Shown: one piece after another, positions 1-7,740 of the stretch | Numbering within the stretch: the stretch's first letter is position 1 | Layout of the letters: each line of letters begins with the position of its first letter | Assembly (NCBI GenBank): GCA_023426125.1 | Contig: JAFABI010000043.1 | Coordinates: forward strand, 1-64,000 | Direction of reading: 5' to 3' | From: Bacillota bacterium | GTDB taxonomy: Bacteria > Bacillota > Clostridia > Acetivibrionales > DTU013 | DNA length: 64,000 nucleotides | The notes under the pieces: model-generated | Database searches by the model: none | Told to the model about the DNA's origin: nothing | Seen by the model: only the letters and a program-made list of their open reading frames with translations | Program-made: the position numbers and the translations under genes

Positions 1-41
1 AGGTAAATGTGCTCTGCACCATCGGCGATGTGCTGCATCAT
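1..41 (-). CDS. tnpB: IS66 family TnpB (Orf2), N-terminal fragment cut by the window edge
   Basis: The first 14 codons on the minus strand read MMQHIADGAEHIYL, which matches the start of IS66 TnpB/Orf2 proteins, whose N-terminus runs into an H-I-Y-L motif. The ATG at 41 overlaps the tnpA stop codon in an ATGA arrangement, so the two genes are probably translationally coupled. TnpB is an accessory protein needed for IS66 transposition; its exact biochemical role is unsettled. The remainder is outside the window. Confidence 0.7.
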   Translation of the reverse strand, partial: MMQHIADGAEHIY

Positions 42-367
42 AATTGCTGCAGGACTTTCATCAGCCCTGCCAGTGCAGCCGGATTAAAATTCCCAGGAAC
101 GGAGACCTGAATATTTTTGAAGAAAACTTGAAAGTCAGAGGCCGGTTTCAGACTTATTGGATCGGCTGCTGAAAGAATGGGTGTAATGTCCGCAAACGTC
201 ATTACAGCGTCCGCTTTTTGCTTTTCACGAACCCGCTGGTTCCAGTAGTTGTACTGGTGCTTGCTTACTCCGTTCTTTTTACACCAGTCGATGATCGTCA
301 ATCCGTTTTGGATCCGTTCTTGTATCCGCTGCTCCCAGAGCAGCAGATTTTCAGCTGTGGATTTCAC
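38..367 (-). CDS. tnpA: IS66 family TnpA accessory protein
   Basis: A protein of about 109 residues with the composition of IS66 TnpA/Orf1: an N-terminal helical segment (AENLLLWEQRI) followed by a helix-turn-helix-like stretch ending in KHQYNYWNQRVREK. IS66 TnpA is a small accessory protein thought to bind DNA. I prefer the GTG at 367 as start because GGGAGG lies eight to nine bases upstream; an ATG at 397 in the same frame would add ten residues but has no comparable ribosome binding site. The stop overlaps tnpB. Translation may be gated by the hairpin described at 373-420. Confidence 0.75.
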   Translation of the reverse strand: MKSTAENLLLWEQRIQERIQNGLTIIDWCKKNGVSKHQYNYWNQRVREKQKADAVMTFADITPILSAADPISLKPASDFQVFFKNIQVSVPGNFNPAALAGLMKVLQQL

Positions 368-372
368 TTTAA

Positions 373-420
373 AAGCCTCCCGTCTGATTACTTGCATTTA
401 GTGTATCAGACGAGAGGCTT
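373..420 (-). promoter_or_regulatory. Hairpin burying the tnpA ribosome binding site
   Basis: Two 16-base arms (373-388 and 405-420) are complementary with a single mismatch around a 16-base loop. The left arm contains the GGGAGG Shine-Dalgarno of the GTG-started tnpA, and the loop contains the alternative ATG. An mRNA entering from outside the IS would fold so that the site is paired. Such structures protect several other IS families from read-through expression; the role here is inferred. Confidence 0.6.
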
Positions 421-452
421 CTCATCACGACGGTATTTGTTCCGTCGCTTAC

Positions 453-1344
453 TGGATATCGACAAAGGAGCATGAAAAGTACCGTGCACATCTTATGATG
501 GATACAGATACCAGAAGATATTATTGGGTATATGACTTCAAAAAGGAGATGAGATTCGAAGATGGCTTGAACTATTGTGTCTCCGGCAAGGTGAATTCGG
601 CAGAAAAATTATACCTTGTGGCCGAAAACATGAAGATAAAACCGGCCAAAAGATGTGATTCAATTCCGGAAATGAGTTTGGTAAAATGACGGACATTTGA
701 AATGGATTACTGCCGGACAAAAAGACTTATATTTTCAGGGTCAAATCAACTGGTTAAAATGGGGCTGCTCATTACTGGAATTCTGTGGACAGGCATTGTT
801 GCCAGGGACTGGTCAGAAAGCGTGGGCAGCAACAATAAGAGATTTCAGAGTTCCATCTCTATATATGATGCAAAACTACTGTGTTGAATAAGTATTTGTT
901 TTATAGATTTTGTATAATAAACCTTAAGGACAAAGATCAATTATTGGGCGTAATTGTAGATAATTGCTATGTAATAATTGATTTTTGCCAATTGACTATA
1001 TGAAACATGGCAAGTATATTATAATCGTCAGCAAAAGTTGTATCTTTTAAAATTATAGTAGTGTAAATTCTGAAGGATGTTAATCGTCGCTGAGCCGCGT
1101 TGACATACGATGATGAAATAGCATGTTTTATTTTGTAGCGATAAATTAGGCGTGAAAGGGCGAAGCTGTGCATTTTTCAAAGCTTCCCATTTCATAGATA
1201 TAGAGTATGTTTGCATTAGAAATTGGAATGTAATTTTAAGGCAAAGAGATGTGTTAAATTAAATAGATTATAAAATCTTTTACTAATAGATATAAAGTAA
1301 CCACTCCATTCCAGAATAAAAAGTGGTCTTTATTTGGAGTCAAG
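453..1344. other. Non-coding or degenerate stretch between IS66 and loaP
   Basis: Short open frames of about 60 codons occur on both strands (495-689, 697-891 and others), but none resembles a known family, none has a convincing ribosome binding site and frames overlap each other. The first half (to about 890) has a higher GC content and looks like eroded coding DNA; the second half is AT-rich leader sequence for the gene starting at 1345. No promoter could be assigned with confidence. Confidence 0.5.
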
Positions 1345-1872
1345 ATGAGTAATTGGTTTGTATTTTATGTGAAAACAGGTAGCGAGCAAAAAGCATGTGA
1401 TTTTTTAAATAAGTTGCTTAATAGAAAAAAATCAAGCGCATTCATTCCTCAAGTAGAACTGATTTTTAAAAACTCAAAATTAATAAGCAAAAAACTGAAA
1501 CCGATGTTTCCTGGATATGTTTTCACTGATTCTACATTAGAGGAAAGAACATTTATAGCTCAAGCATATAGTTTTGTAGGATTTTCAAAAAGCATATTTA
1601 AATTACTTGGTACCAAAGGCATTGAATATATGAAAGTAACTGAAGATGAAAAGAACTTTTTATTAAGTTTTTGTGATAATAGGTATGTTACGGAAGAATC
1701 TAAAGGATCCATAATTGGTGATAAAATATTTATTACTTCAGGACCACTAAAAGACAGAGAGAGTATTATAAAAAAAATTGATAGACATAAAAGACGCGCC
1801 GAAATTGAATTGACGTTTCTTGGTGATATAAGACGGATAAATGTTTCTTTGGAGATCATATCAAAGGTATAA
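1345..1872 (+). CDS. loaP: LoaP-like NusG paralogue, transcription antiterminator
   Basis: A 175-residue protein with the two-domain NusG layout: an NGN domain (residues 1 to about 105, starting NWFVFYVKTGSEQKA and containing the PMFPGYVF motif) and a C-terminal KOW domain (about 120-175, with GDKIFITSGPLKDRE). NusG paralogues of this type in Firmicutes (LoaP, RfaH-like) bind RNA polymerase and let it read through terminators in long operons for polyketides, lantibiotics or polysaccharides. Its position ahead of an exporter and a long biosynthetic gene row fits that role. TTTGGAG five bases before the ATG supports the start. The housekeeping nusG would normally sit beside secE and ribosomal protein genes, which are absent here. 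Confidence 0.85.
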   Translation: MSNWFVFYVKTGSEQKACDFLNKLLNRKKSSAFIPQVELIFKNSKLISKKLKPMFPGYVFTDSTLEERTFIAQAYSFVGFSKSIFKLLGTKGIEYMKVTEDEKNFLLSFCDNRYVTEESKGSIIGDKIFITSGPLKDRESIIKKIDRHKRRAEIELTFLGDIRRINVSLEIISKV

Positions 1873-2007
1873 TAATTATATATTTTTATAGAAAGTACTT
1901 CGCAGGATTACAAAGGTATTCTATGGTATATAATGCTATATAACGGTTATCAATGAATGCTATGTATAATATTGTTTTTAAATAGCCCCATTATATTATA
2001 ATAAAGA

Positions 2008-2808
2008 ATGGATTTTATAAAAATGTATATTGAGTTTATGAAAAAATCATTTCAGCAAAAGTTTATATATCGCATAAATACATATATACAAATTATAGGT
2101 ACATTTATTGTTTTTTTTATAAATATTAATGTATGGGAAGCTCTATATAATGGTAAAGAAGCAATAAAAGGTATTACATTGGGAGATATGATTACTTATA
2201 TTGTTATCAGCACCTTTGTACAAAGACTTAGCAGATCAAATGTAGCATATGAAATAGCTTCCAAAGTTAAAGATGGATCAATCGGTATTGAATTAATGAA
2301 ACCGATAAATATCAAATATTATTTTATTTTTAATGATCTTGGAAATAACTTTTTTTATTCACTCTTTATTACTTTTCCAGCTGCTATTGTAATTTCAGTT
2401 ATTTATGATTTCAGAATCGATATTGACTTTCTTCAGCTGTTTATGTTTTTAATATGTTTGTTTTTGGGCATATACCTTATGTTTTGTATTCATTATATTT
2501 TTGGGTTGCTAGCTTTTTGGTTTCAAACAGGCGAGTATGTTGCTTTTTTCACAAGAGCCTGTATGACCTTGTTTTCGGGCTCAACAATACCATTATGGTT
2601 TTATCCAAAGACTCTTTATAGTATTAGTGTGATGCTTCCATTTAGACTTGTGAACTACGAACCCATACAAATTTATCTCGAAAAAATATCTTATGATGAA
2701 GCTTTTCGTATAATATTTATGCAAATAATTTGGATTATACTATTATTAGTTTTAGAAAAAATAATGTGGAGCCATGTGCAAAATAAAATTGTAATACAAG
2801 GTGGATAA
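2008..2808 (+). CDS. ABC-2 family exporter permease, first subunit
   Basis: A 266-residue integral membrane protein with about six hydrophobic segments and the look of the ABC-2 permease family (PF06182 type), which forms heterodimeric drug or metabolite exporters. Conserved-looking features are an N-terminal amphipathic start, a VKDGSIGIELMKPIN loop after the second membrane segment and a FYPKTLYSISVMLPFR segment. The next gene encodes a second permease of the same family and the third gene the ATPase, so all three probably form one transporter. No good ribosome binding site precedes the ATG at 2008; an ATG at 2023 is an alternative. Substrate unknown; export of the cluster product is an inference from location. 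Confidence 0.8.
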   Translation: MDFIKMYIEFMKKSFQQKFIYRINTYIQIIGTFIVFFININVWEALYNGKEAIKGITLGDMITYIVISTFVQRLSRSNVAYEIASKVKDGSIGIELMKPINIKYYFIFNDLGNNFFYSLFITFPAAIVISVIYDFRIDIDFLQLFMFLICLFLGIYLMFCIHYIFGLLAFWFQTGEYVAFFTRACMTLFSGSTIPLWFYPKTLYSISVMLPFRLVNYEPIQIYLEKISYDEAFRIIFMQIIWIILLLVLEKIMWSHVQNKIVIQGG

Positions 2809-2810
2809 AA

Positions 2811-3614
2811 GTGAATTATTTTTTATTATATTTGCAATTTTATAAGGTTAGTTTAGAGTGCAATTTGGAATATAAAAAGGCTTTTTGGTGGACGTTTTTT
2901 GCTAAAGCAGGTTCTTATGTTGGAGAATTTATAATGCTTTGGGTTATGATAAATACATTTAAAACTATGGGAAACTGGTCTTCATACGAAGTGATGTTTT
3001 TATTTGCACTTAATTCTGCAGCGTATGCTGTCGCCAGTACATTTTTTTATAGAGCTTTTTTAAGACTGCCTAATAATATAAGAGATGGATCTTTTGACGA
3101 AGTTTTGTTAAGACCTGTAAACAATTTTTTATATTATATAATAAAATGTTTCAGTACAAACTGGTCTGGTACTTTTGTAATATCTCTTATAATGATGCTA
3201 ATATGCTTTATAAAACTAGGGATTAGTTTAGACATTGCTAAAGTGCTATTTTTAATAATTGTAATATTAAGTGGCGGACTAATTCAATCGGCTATGATGA
3301 TCATAACTTCTGTTCCTTCTTTTTGGATTATTGACAGCAGCGCCATGTCTAATATATTTTTTGGTAATTTAAAAAACTTTATAGATTATCCGCTAAGCAT
3401 ATATAATAAATCTATACAAATTCTACTTACAATAATTTTACCTTACGCATTTGTAAACTTTTATCCAGCACAATACTTTTTGGGCAAAAATGACTTCACT
3501 TTTTTTTATCCTTTATTCCAGTACTTGTCCCCACTTGTTGGAACTATTCTTTTCATTGTTGCATATAGATTTTGGAAACTTGGTGTTACCCATTATTGTA
3601 GCACTGGTTCATAA
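2811..3614 (+). CDS. ABC-2 family exporter permease, second subunit
   Basis: A 267-residue membrane protein homologous in layout to the preceding permease, including the loop IRDGSFDEVLLRPVNN that parallels KDGSIGIELMKPIN in its partner. Six hydrophobic stretches are visible. It begins with GTG only two bases after the previous stop codon, preceded by GGTGG, so the two subunits are probably translated in a coupled fashion. Expected to pair with the upstream permease as the membrane channel of an exporter powered by the ATPase at 3626. Confidence 0.8.
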   Translation: MNYFLLYLQFYKVSLECNLEYKKAFWWTFFAKAGSYVGEFIMLWVMINTFKTMGNWSSYEVMFLFALNSAAYAVASTFFYRAFLRLPNNIRDGSFDEVLLRPVNNFLYYIIKCFSTNWSGTFVISLIMMLICFIKLGISLDIAKVLFLIIVILSGGLIQSAMMIITSVPSFWIIDSSAMSNIFFGNLKNFIDYPLSIYNKSIQILLTIILPYAFVNFYPAQYFLGKNDFTFFYPLFQYLSPLVGTILFIVAYRFWKLGVTHYCSTGS

Positions 3615-3625
3615 GGAGAAAAGTT

Positions 3626-4612
3626 ATGCCTATTATTACTGTTTCAAATGTTTCAAAAGATTACAAGATCTATAAAACTGAAAAAGGCTTTGTAAATTCA
3701 CTTAAATCAATATTTTCAAGAAACTTTGAAATCAAAAATGCAGTTAATAATATTAGCCTTTCTATAGAGAAAGGTGAACTTGTCGGTTATATCGGATCCA
3801 ATGGAGCAGGAAAATCAACAACTATTAAAATGTTATGCGGCATACTTTTGCCGACCAGTGGTGAAATTTTAGTGAACAATCTTATTCCATACAAAAATAG
3901 GCAACAGAATGCATTACATATTGGTGTAGTTTTTGGGCAACGTTCACAATTATATTGGGACTTACCAATGGAAGAGACTTTCGACTTATATAAAAAAATG
4001 TATAGAATAGATGAGTTACAATTTAAAAGAAATCTGGAATTTTATATAGAATTACTTAATATGAAAGAATTCCTAAGAACTCCAGTACGGCAGTTGAGTC
4101 TTGGGCAGAAAATGAGAGCTAATTTGGCAGGTGCCCTTCTTCATGATCCAGAAATAGTATATCTTGATGAGCCTACAATCGGCCTTGATGTTTTTGCAAA
4201 AAGTCGCATTCGGGAATTTTTAAGGGAAATTAATAAAGAGAAAAAAACAACTATATTACTTACTACACACGATATGCATGATATTGAACAAATATGTAGC
4301 AGAATTATAATGATCGATAAAGGAAAGATACTTTATGACGGTTCTCTTAAACAATTTAAAAGTGTACATTCAAAAGGAATGCAGATACTTGTTGCAGATT
4401 TCGAAAATAAAGAAATAGTTATTAATGATAAACGTTTAAATTTAATTAAGCAGGAAGAGTCCCGCAAATGGATACTTTTTGACAAGGAACAGATTAATGC
4501 GGTAGAAGCAATTAATATTTTAACGCAAGACAATCAATTAATCGATTTAAATTTAACGAGTCCGGATATAGAAGAGATTGTTAAAAACTTCTACGATGAA
4601 AGTTATAAATAA
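3626..4612 (+). CDS. ABC transporter ATP-binding protein of the exporter
   Basis: A 328-residue ABC ATPase with all core motifs: Walker A GSNGAGKST (about residues 58-66), signature LSLGQ (157-161), Walker B IVYLDE (177-182), D-loop GLD and H-loop His near 215. It has a C-terminal extension of about 100 residues after the nucleotide-binding domain, as seen in drug-exporter ATPases with a DUF4162-like tail. AAGGAGAAAAGTT lies just before the ATG. With the two preceding permeases it completes an ABC-2 exporter. Daunorubicin-resistance-type ATPases show the same layout, so self-resistance or product export is plausible but not proven. Confidence 0.9.
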   Translation: MPIITVSNVSKDYKIYKTEKGFVNSLKSIFSRNFEIKNAVNNISLSIEKGELVGYIGSNGAGKSTTIKMLCGILLPTSGEILVNNLIPYKNRQQNALHIGVVFGQRSQLYWDLPMEETFDLYKKMYRIDELQFKRNLEFYIELLNMKEFLRTPVRQLSLGQKMRANLAGALLHDPEIVYLDEPTIGLDVFAKSRIREFLREINKEKKTTILLTTHDMHDIEQICSRIIMIDKGKILYDGSLKQFKSVHSKGMQILVADFENKEIVINDKRLNLIKQEESRKWILFDKEQINAVEAINILTQDNQLIDLNLTSPDIEEIVKNFYDESYK

Positions 4613-4628
4613 AAATTAGAATGGTCTT

Positions 4629-4657
4629 GAAAAGTACTTGGTAATTGAGTATTTTTC
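4629..4657 (+). terminator. Weak terminator-like hairpin after the exporter ATPase
   Basis: Arms GAAAAGTACT (4629-4638) and AGTATTTTTC (4648-4657) pair with one mismatch around a nine-base loop. The T-run is part of the right arm and no long U-tract follows, so it would be a weak intrinsic terminator at best. It could instead be a point where the LoaP-like factor acts. Confidence 0.35.
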
Positions 4658-4756
4658 ACGTAATTTCGGCATCGGTAGGCAAATGACCGATACTTTCTAG
4701 CTCATTCAGACACTGTACCTTGAAAATGAAAAGTTGTATAACAGGAGAAAGAAAAA

Positions 4757-4873
4757 GTGGGTAGAGCTAAGCTGAACTATGTCGCGGGACTTAGGTTTAT
4801 AGGAATTAGCAAGTTAAGCAATGCCGGAATTCTTATTAATAAGATCAATTATACTACAACAGTAAATGGTTAA
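4757..4873 (+). CDS. Possible 38-residue small protein of unknown function
   Basis: A GTG-started frame of 38 codons lies in the gap between the exporter and the nucleotidyltransferase-like gene. It is preceded by AGGAG with nine-base spacing, the main reason to consider it real. The peptide starts VGRAKLNYVAGLRFIG and is mildly basic; I do not recognise it and see no leader-peptide or cleavage motif. It may equally be chance or a relic. The remaining 4613-5008 sequence has no other gene that I can see. Confidence 0.25.
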   Translation: MGRAKLNYVAGLRFIGISKLSNAGILINKINYTTTVNG

Positions 4874-5008
4874 TGTGGAAAAGGTAAAGGAAAATTCAAA
4901 GCAAATATCCAGAGAATGTTGGAGAAGTAAGAAAAATCTCATACCTTGTAACATAGACCTCAAAAGCATTTGGTGTTTCAAGAGCATTATTAAATATAGG
5001 GGGATATT

Positions 5009-6628
5009 ATGGGAAATATAACTTTAGAACAAAATTTTTTATTAAAAATAGCAAAAGACACAGTCGAGGGAAATTACGTAATAGATCAGAATATAATAAG
5101 ACAAATTAATTGGGAAGCCTTATTGACGCTATCAATACAACATAAAATGTTCTTGTTTTTGTACAAATTAGTAAAAGAATACGTACCAGATTCATATTCT
5201 TTTTTGTACAAAAAAGAATATGAATCTCACATTCAATATAGAAAATTATTAATTCAATCATTATGTGAAGTAAATAAATTAGCACAATATCATAATATTC
5301 CTTTTGTTAGTTATAAAGGTTTATATTTATCTCTCATTTTATATAATGACCCGTACTTAAGAGATTTTAACGATATAGATATTTTAGCAAAAGAAATATA
5401 TTTACCTTATATGAATTTAATAGTGAGAGATTGTGGTTTTATTCAACCATATAGTTATAAATTTGAAAATGAATCAATACAAGATACAAAATTGTTGCCA
5501 TTTCCAGTATTTAAATTAAATTACATGTATCCTGAATATTATCAATATTTTAAAACAAGTGGTAATAGGTACGTTAAATTAGAACTTCAAAGATTTATGC
5601 ATACTGAATCTATGCTAACTAATATTAACAGATTATTTGAAAATACTGAATCCTTTGAAATCAATAAGGAATCTATAAGAACTTTAAGTTTAAATAATAC
5701 TTTTTTAGTTTTATGTGAAAATACGTATGCTAATTGTGAAACGTTAATAAGAAAAAGTAGTAAAACTTATATAAGAGATTTTATGGATATCTATATATTT
5801 TTACAAAAATATAAAAGTAATATTTTATGGCATGAGGTAGTATATTACTCTAACTTATTCAAAATATTTCATCAAGTATCCTGTGTTTTAAAATACGTAA
5901 ATGAAATATTTGATTATTTTATTGATGATAAGATATTAAATCTTTTTGATAATAAAAATATCACATATAATTATCATTGTAAAGATGGAGCATTATTACA
6001 ATGGAAAAGATCAATAATAGAGCGATTATTTAATCCACAAGATAACAGAAAAGAACAAATCAATTTTTTGAAAAAAAGATATTTTAGTAATATGAATACT
6101 AACTTTTGTAATCAATACAAAATGTTTAATAAGGATAATAATTGTATAAGTAAAAAATTTATTAAGTATATAGACAAAAAATATAAAAAATACAAGTTTT
6201 CCTATTTTCCTGAGTATGATAACGAATTTTTATATTTTAGCTTTTTAATAAACAATAATTTTTTTGAAAATTTTAATAAATATAGAATAAATATAATGAT
6301 TTTAGATGAATCCTTAATGGATACCAACACAGGAGATGTATGGAGATTTATAAATATTGAGAAGAAAGATGGTATATTGTCATTATATGATAATAATCAA
6401 ATAACAAATGCTATTGAAATAGTGGAATATAAAGAGGATATAATTATATGTATAAAGACATTATTAAAAGGACTCTATTTCAATAAAACAAATAGTACAA
6501 GAAAATTATGTTATAACATTTCATTGTATGAAAAAGTATACGAAGATGTATTTCAATGTATAGGTAGACAATTTGAAACGGATGATTCAGTAAAACTAAT
6601 ACAACATCCAGGGATTCTTATTTTTTAA
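5009..6628 (+). CDS. Nucleotidyltransferase-like protein (PF14907 type)
   Basis: A 539-residue cytosolic protein. The segment around residues 90-150 (YKGLYLSLILYNDPYLRDFNDIDIL) matches the signature of the uncharacterised nucleotidyltransferase family PF14907 (NTP_transf_5): a K-G near the start, then R and D-x-D-x-L residues. Members of that family recur beside peptide natural-product genes, including lasso-peptide clusters, with no settled function. GGGGGATATT before the ATG is a good ribosome binding site. The gene is exceptionally AT-rich, with almost only A/T-ending codons, more so than the biosynthetic genes after it, suggesting separate acquisition. The C-terminal half is not recognised. 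Confidence 0.65.
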   Translation: MGNITLEQNFLLKIAKDTVEGNYVIDQNIIRQINWEALLTLSIQHKMFLFLYKLVKEYVPDSYSFLYKKEYESHIQYRKLLIQSLCEVNKLAQYHNIPFVSYKGLYLSLILYNDPYLRDFNDIDILAKEIYLPYMNLIVRDCGFIQPYSYKFENESIQDTKLLPFPVFKLNYMYPEYYQYFKTSGNRYVKLELQRFMHTESMLTNINRLFENTESFEINKESIRTLSLNNTFLVLCENTYANCETLIRKSSKTYIRDFMDIYIFLQKYKSNILWHEVVYYSNLFKIFHQVSCVLKYVNEIFDYFIDDKILNLFDNKNITYNYHCKDGALLQWKRSIIERLFNPQDNRKEQINFLKKRYFSNMNTNFCNQYKMFNKDNNCISKKFIKYIDKKYKKYKFSYFPEYDNEFLYFSFLINNNFFENFNKYRINIMILDESLMDTNTGDVWRFINIEKKDGILSLYDNNQITNAIEIVEYKEDIIICIKTLLKGLYFNKTNSTRKLCYNISLYEKVYEDVFQCIGRQFETDDSVKLIQHPGILIF

Positions 6629-6722
6629 GTTTTTCAATAAATAAAGAAGAGTGTTTAACATGGTTATAATGAAACCAGAAATTAAGACAGACAAACAGGC
6701 CGATTTAAGTTAGAATAAAATC

Positions 6723-6790
6723 ATGGGAAAGAGAAGACATTTTACACCAGAGCAAAAAGCAAAAATTGTAACGGAGGAAAAGAGCAATGG
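6723..6790 (+). pseudogene. N-terminal scrap of an IS3-type OrfA transposase
   Basis: The frame starts MGKRRHFTPEQKAKIV, the characteristic beginning of IS3-family OrfA helix-turn-helix proteins, then loses similarity after about 20 codons and runs into the unrelated kinase remnant in another frame. It is too short to function. It marks a past IS insertion or deletion between the exporter block and the biosynthetic block. Confidence 0.6.
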
Positions 6791-6798
6791 AATGAAAA

Positions 6799-7150
6799 GG
6801 GATTTTAATTGCCTTTTGTGGTATTGCTGGTTCTGGTAAAACAACACAGGCAGGATTCTTGGGGGAATTTTTCGAGCAGAAAAACATAAGTGTGTTTCAA
6901 CTTCTCCAAGTACCATCTTTTGGAGAGTGGTTTCTTGATAGTATTACTGTAAACGAAGGAAAATTATCGGCAGTAGAAGTTTTTCCTCCAGAGGTTGTTG
7001 ATCTTTTTGAAGCATTTGATAGGGTTAGAAACTTAACGTGTTTTGTGGAAAAGCTTTTAACTTTTCCGAATATTGTTATATCAGAAAGATTATACGTATT
7101 GTTCTCTTGCTAGAGCTGCTATGCATGAAACAAAATATATTTTCATAGGT
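6799..7150 (+). pseudogene. Broken thymidylate-kinase-like P-loop gene
   Basis: The reading frame contains a P-loop FCGIAGSGKTTQ and later IVISERLY, which resembles the dTMP-kinase DR-Y motif region, followed in another frame by YCSLARAAMHETKY. The shift falls near 7090. There is no usable start codon: an in-frame TGA lies just upstream and the 5' end is joined to the IS3 scrap. It looks like a nucleotide kinase that once belonged to the island or a neighbouring system and decayed after transposon activity. Confidence 0.6.
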
Positions 7151-7625
7151 ATGGTAAGCAGTTTTTACCACGCACAGGGAAAGCGGATGCCGGGAGTAAA
7201 GAAGCAGTACCAGGAGTCGGAGATTCATCAAAACCGGAGTATATTTTCGGACGTATGTTCGGAGGCATCGGGGTTCTGGCAGGGAATATATTGAAAACCT
7301 TCTGTATTCCGCTATACATCAACCTGCAGGAGGGCATCCAGACAATCCTGTCCTGGGGGAAGGAAGGGAAGGGAACCATCCCCTCTCATGTGATTCAAAT
7401 GATTGAAAACGGATATGAAGCGGCAAAGGTCTTCGGGAAGTCCCTGCTGCTTCTTGACTGGTATTTCCTGTCCGTATGCAGTCAGGGACCTTTCGGTTTT
7501 TGAGGACGCCGACAAAATCATTGTATCAGAGGCAAAGGTAGCTGGTTATTTAAGGCTGATTATTTTTCGCATTATGGCCCAAAAGCCGCATTCATACATA
7601 ACTCGATTTATTCAGCAGGTATAGG
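7151..7625 (+). pseudogene. Frameshifted fragment of a DDE-type transposase
   Basis: Two or more frames together read like a Clostridia transposase of the IS4-like kind: GSKEAVPGVGDSSKPEYIFG, then FGGIGVLAGN, then KVFGKSLLLLDWYFLSV, then DLSVFEDADK. Breaks occur near 7195 and 7480, and both the N-terminal and C-terminal parts are missing. No intact transposase can be made from it. Confidence 0.55.
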
Positions 7626-7660
7626 AAAAGCCTGATGTTTTGGAAGATCTACAGGTTTCC
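7624..7660 (+). promoter_or_regulatory. Leader hairpin ahead of the long biosynthetic gene row
   Basis: Arms GGAAA..CCTG (7624-7634) and CAGGTTTCC (7652-7660) pair with a two-base bulge. It lies about 80 bases before the first biosynthetic gene. A structured leader is what a LoaP-type factor would need, but I cannot test it against the known LoaP-responsive leaders. It could also be a relic terminator of the transposase. Confidence 0.25.
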
Positions 7661-7740
7661 TGAGATGATAAAACTTTTGACTGTCAAGGAATAATAGTAA
7701 TCTCAAATAATCTATAATTATGTAAAAAGGTAAATTAATT

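Larger units (their letters stand above)
1..452 (-). mobile_element. IS66-family insertion sequence, one end (truncated by window)
   Basis: The element carries tnpA and the first codons of tnpB in the usual IS66 order. Its outer end is placed at 452 because the minus strand reads GTAAGCGACGG from there, and IS66 terminal repeats typically begin with GTAAG. The rest of the element, including the large TnpC transposase, lies left of the window, so the second terminal repeat and the target duplication cannot be checked. Confidence 0.75.

Noticed and set aside
1972..2002. TTGTTT and TATTAT before the first permease as a promoter
   Set aside because: The -10 box would end within ten bases of the ATG, leaving no room for a ribosome binding site; the region is simply AT-rich.
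7676..7718. TTGACT and TATAAT before the decarboxylase as a promoter
   Set aside because: The two boxes are 30 bases apart, far beyond the 16-18 needed, and no alternative pairing works.
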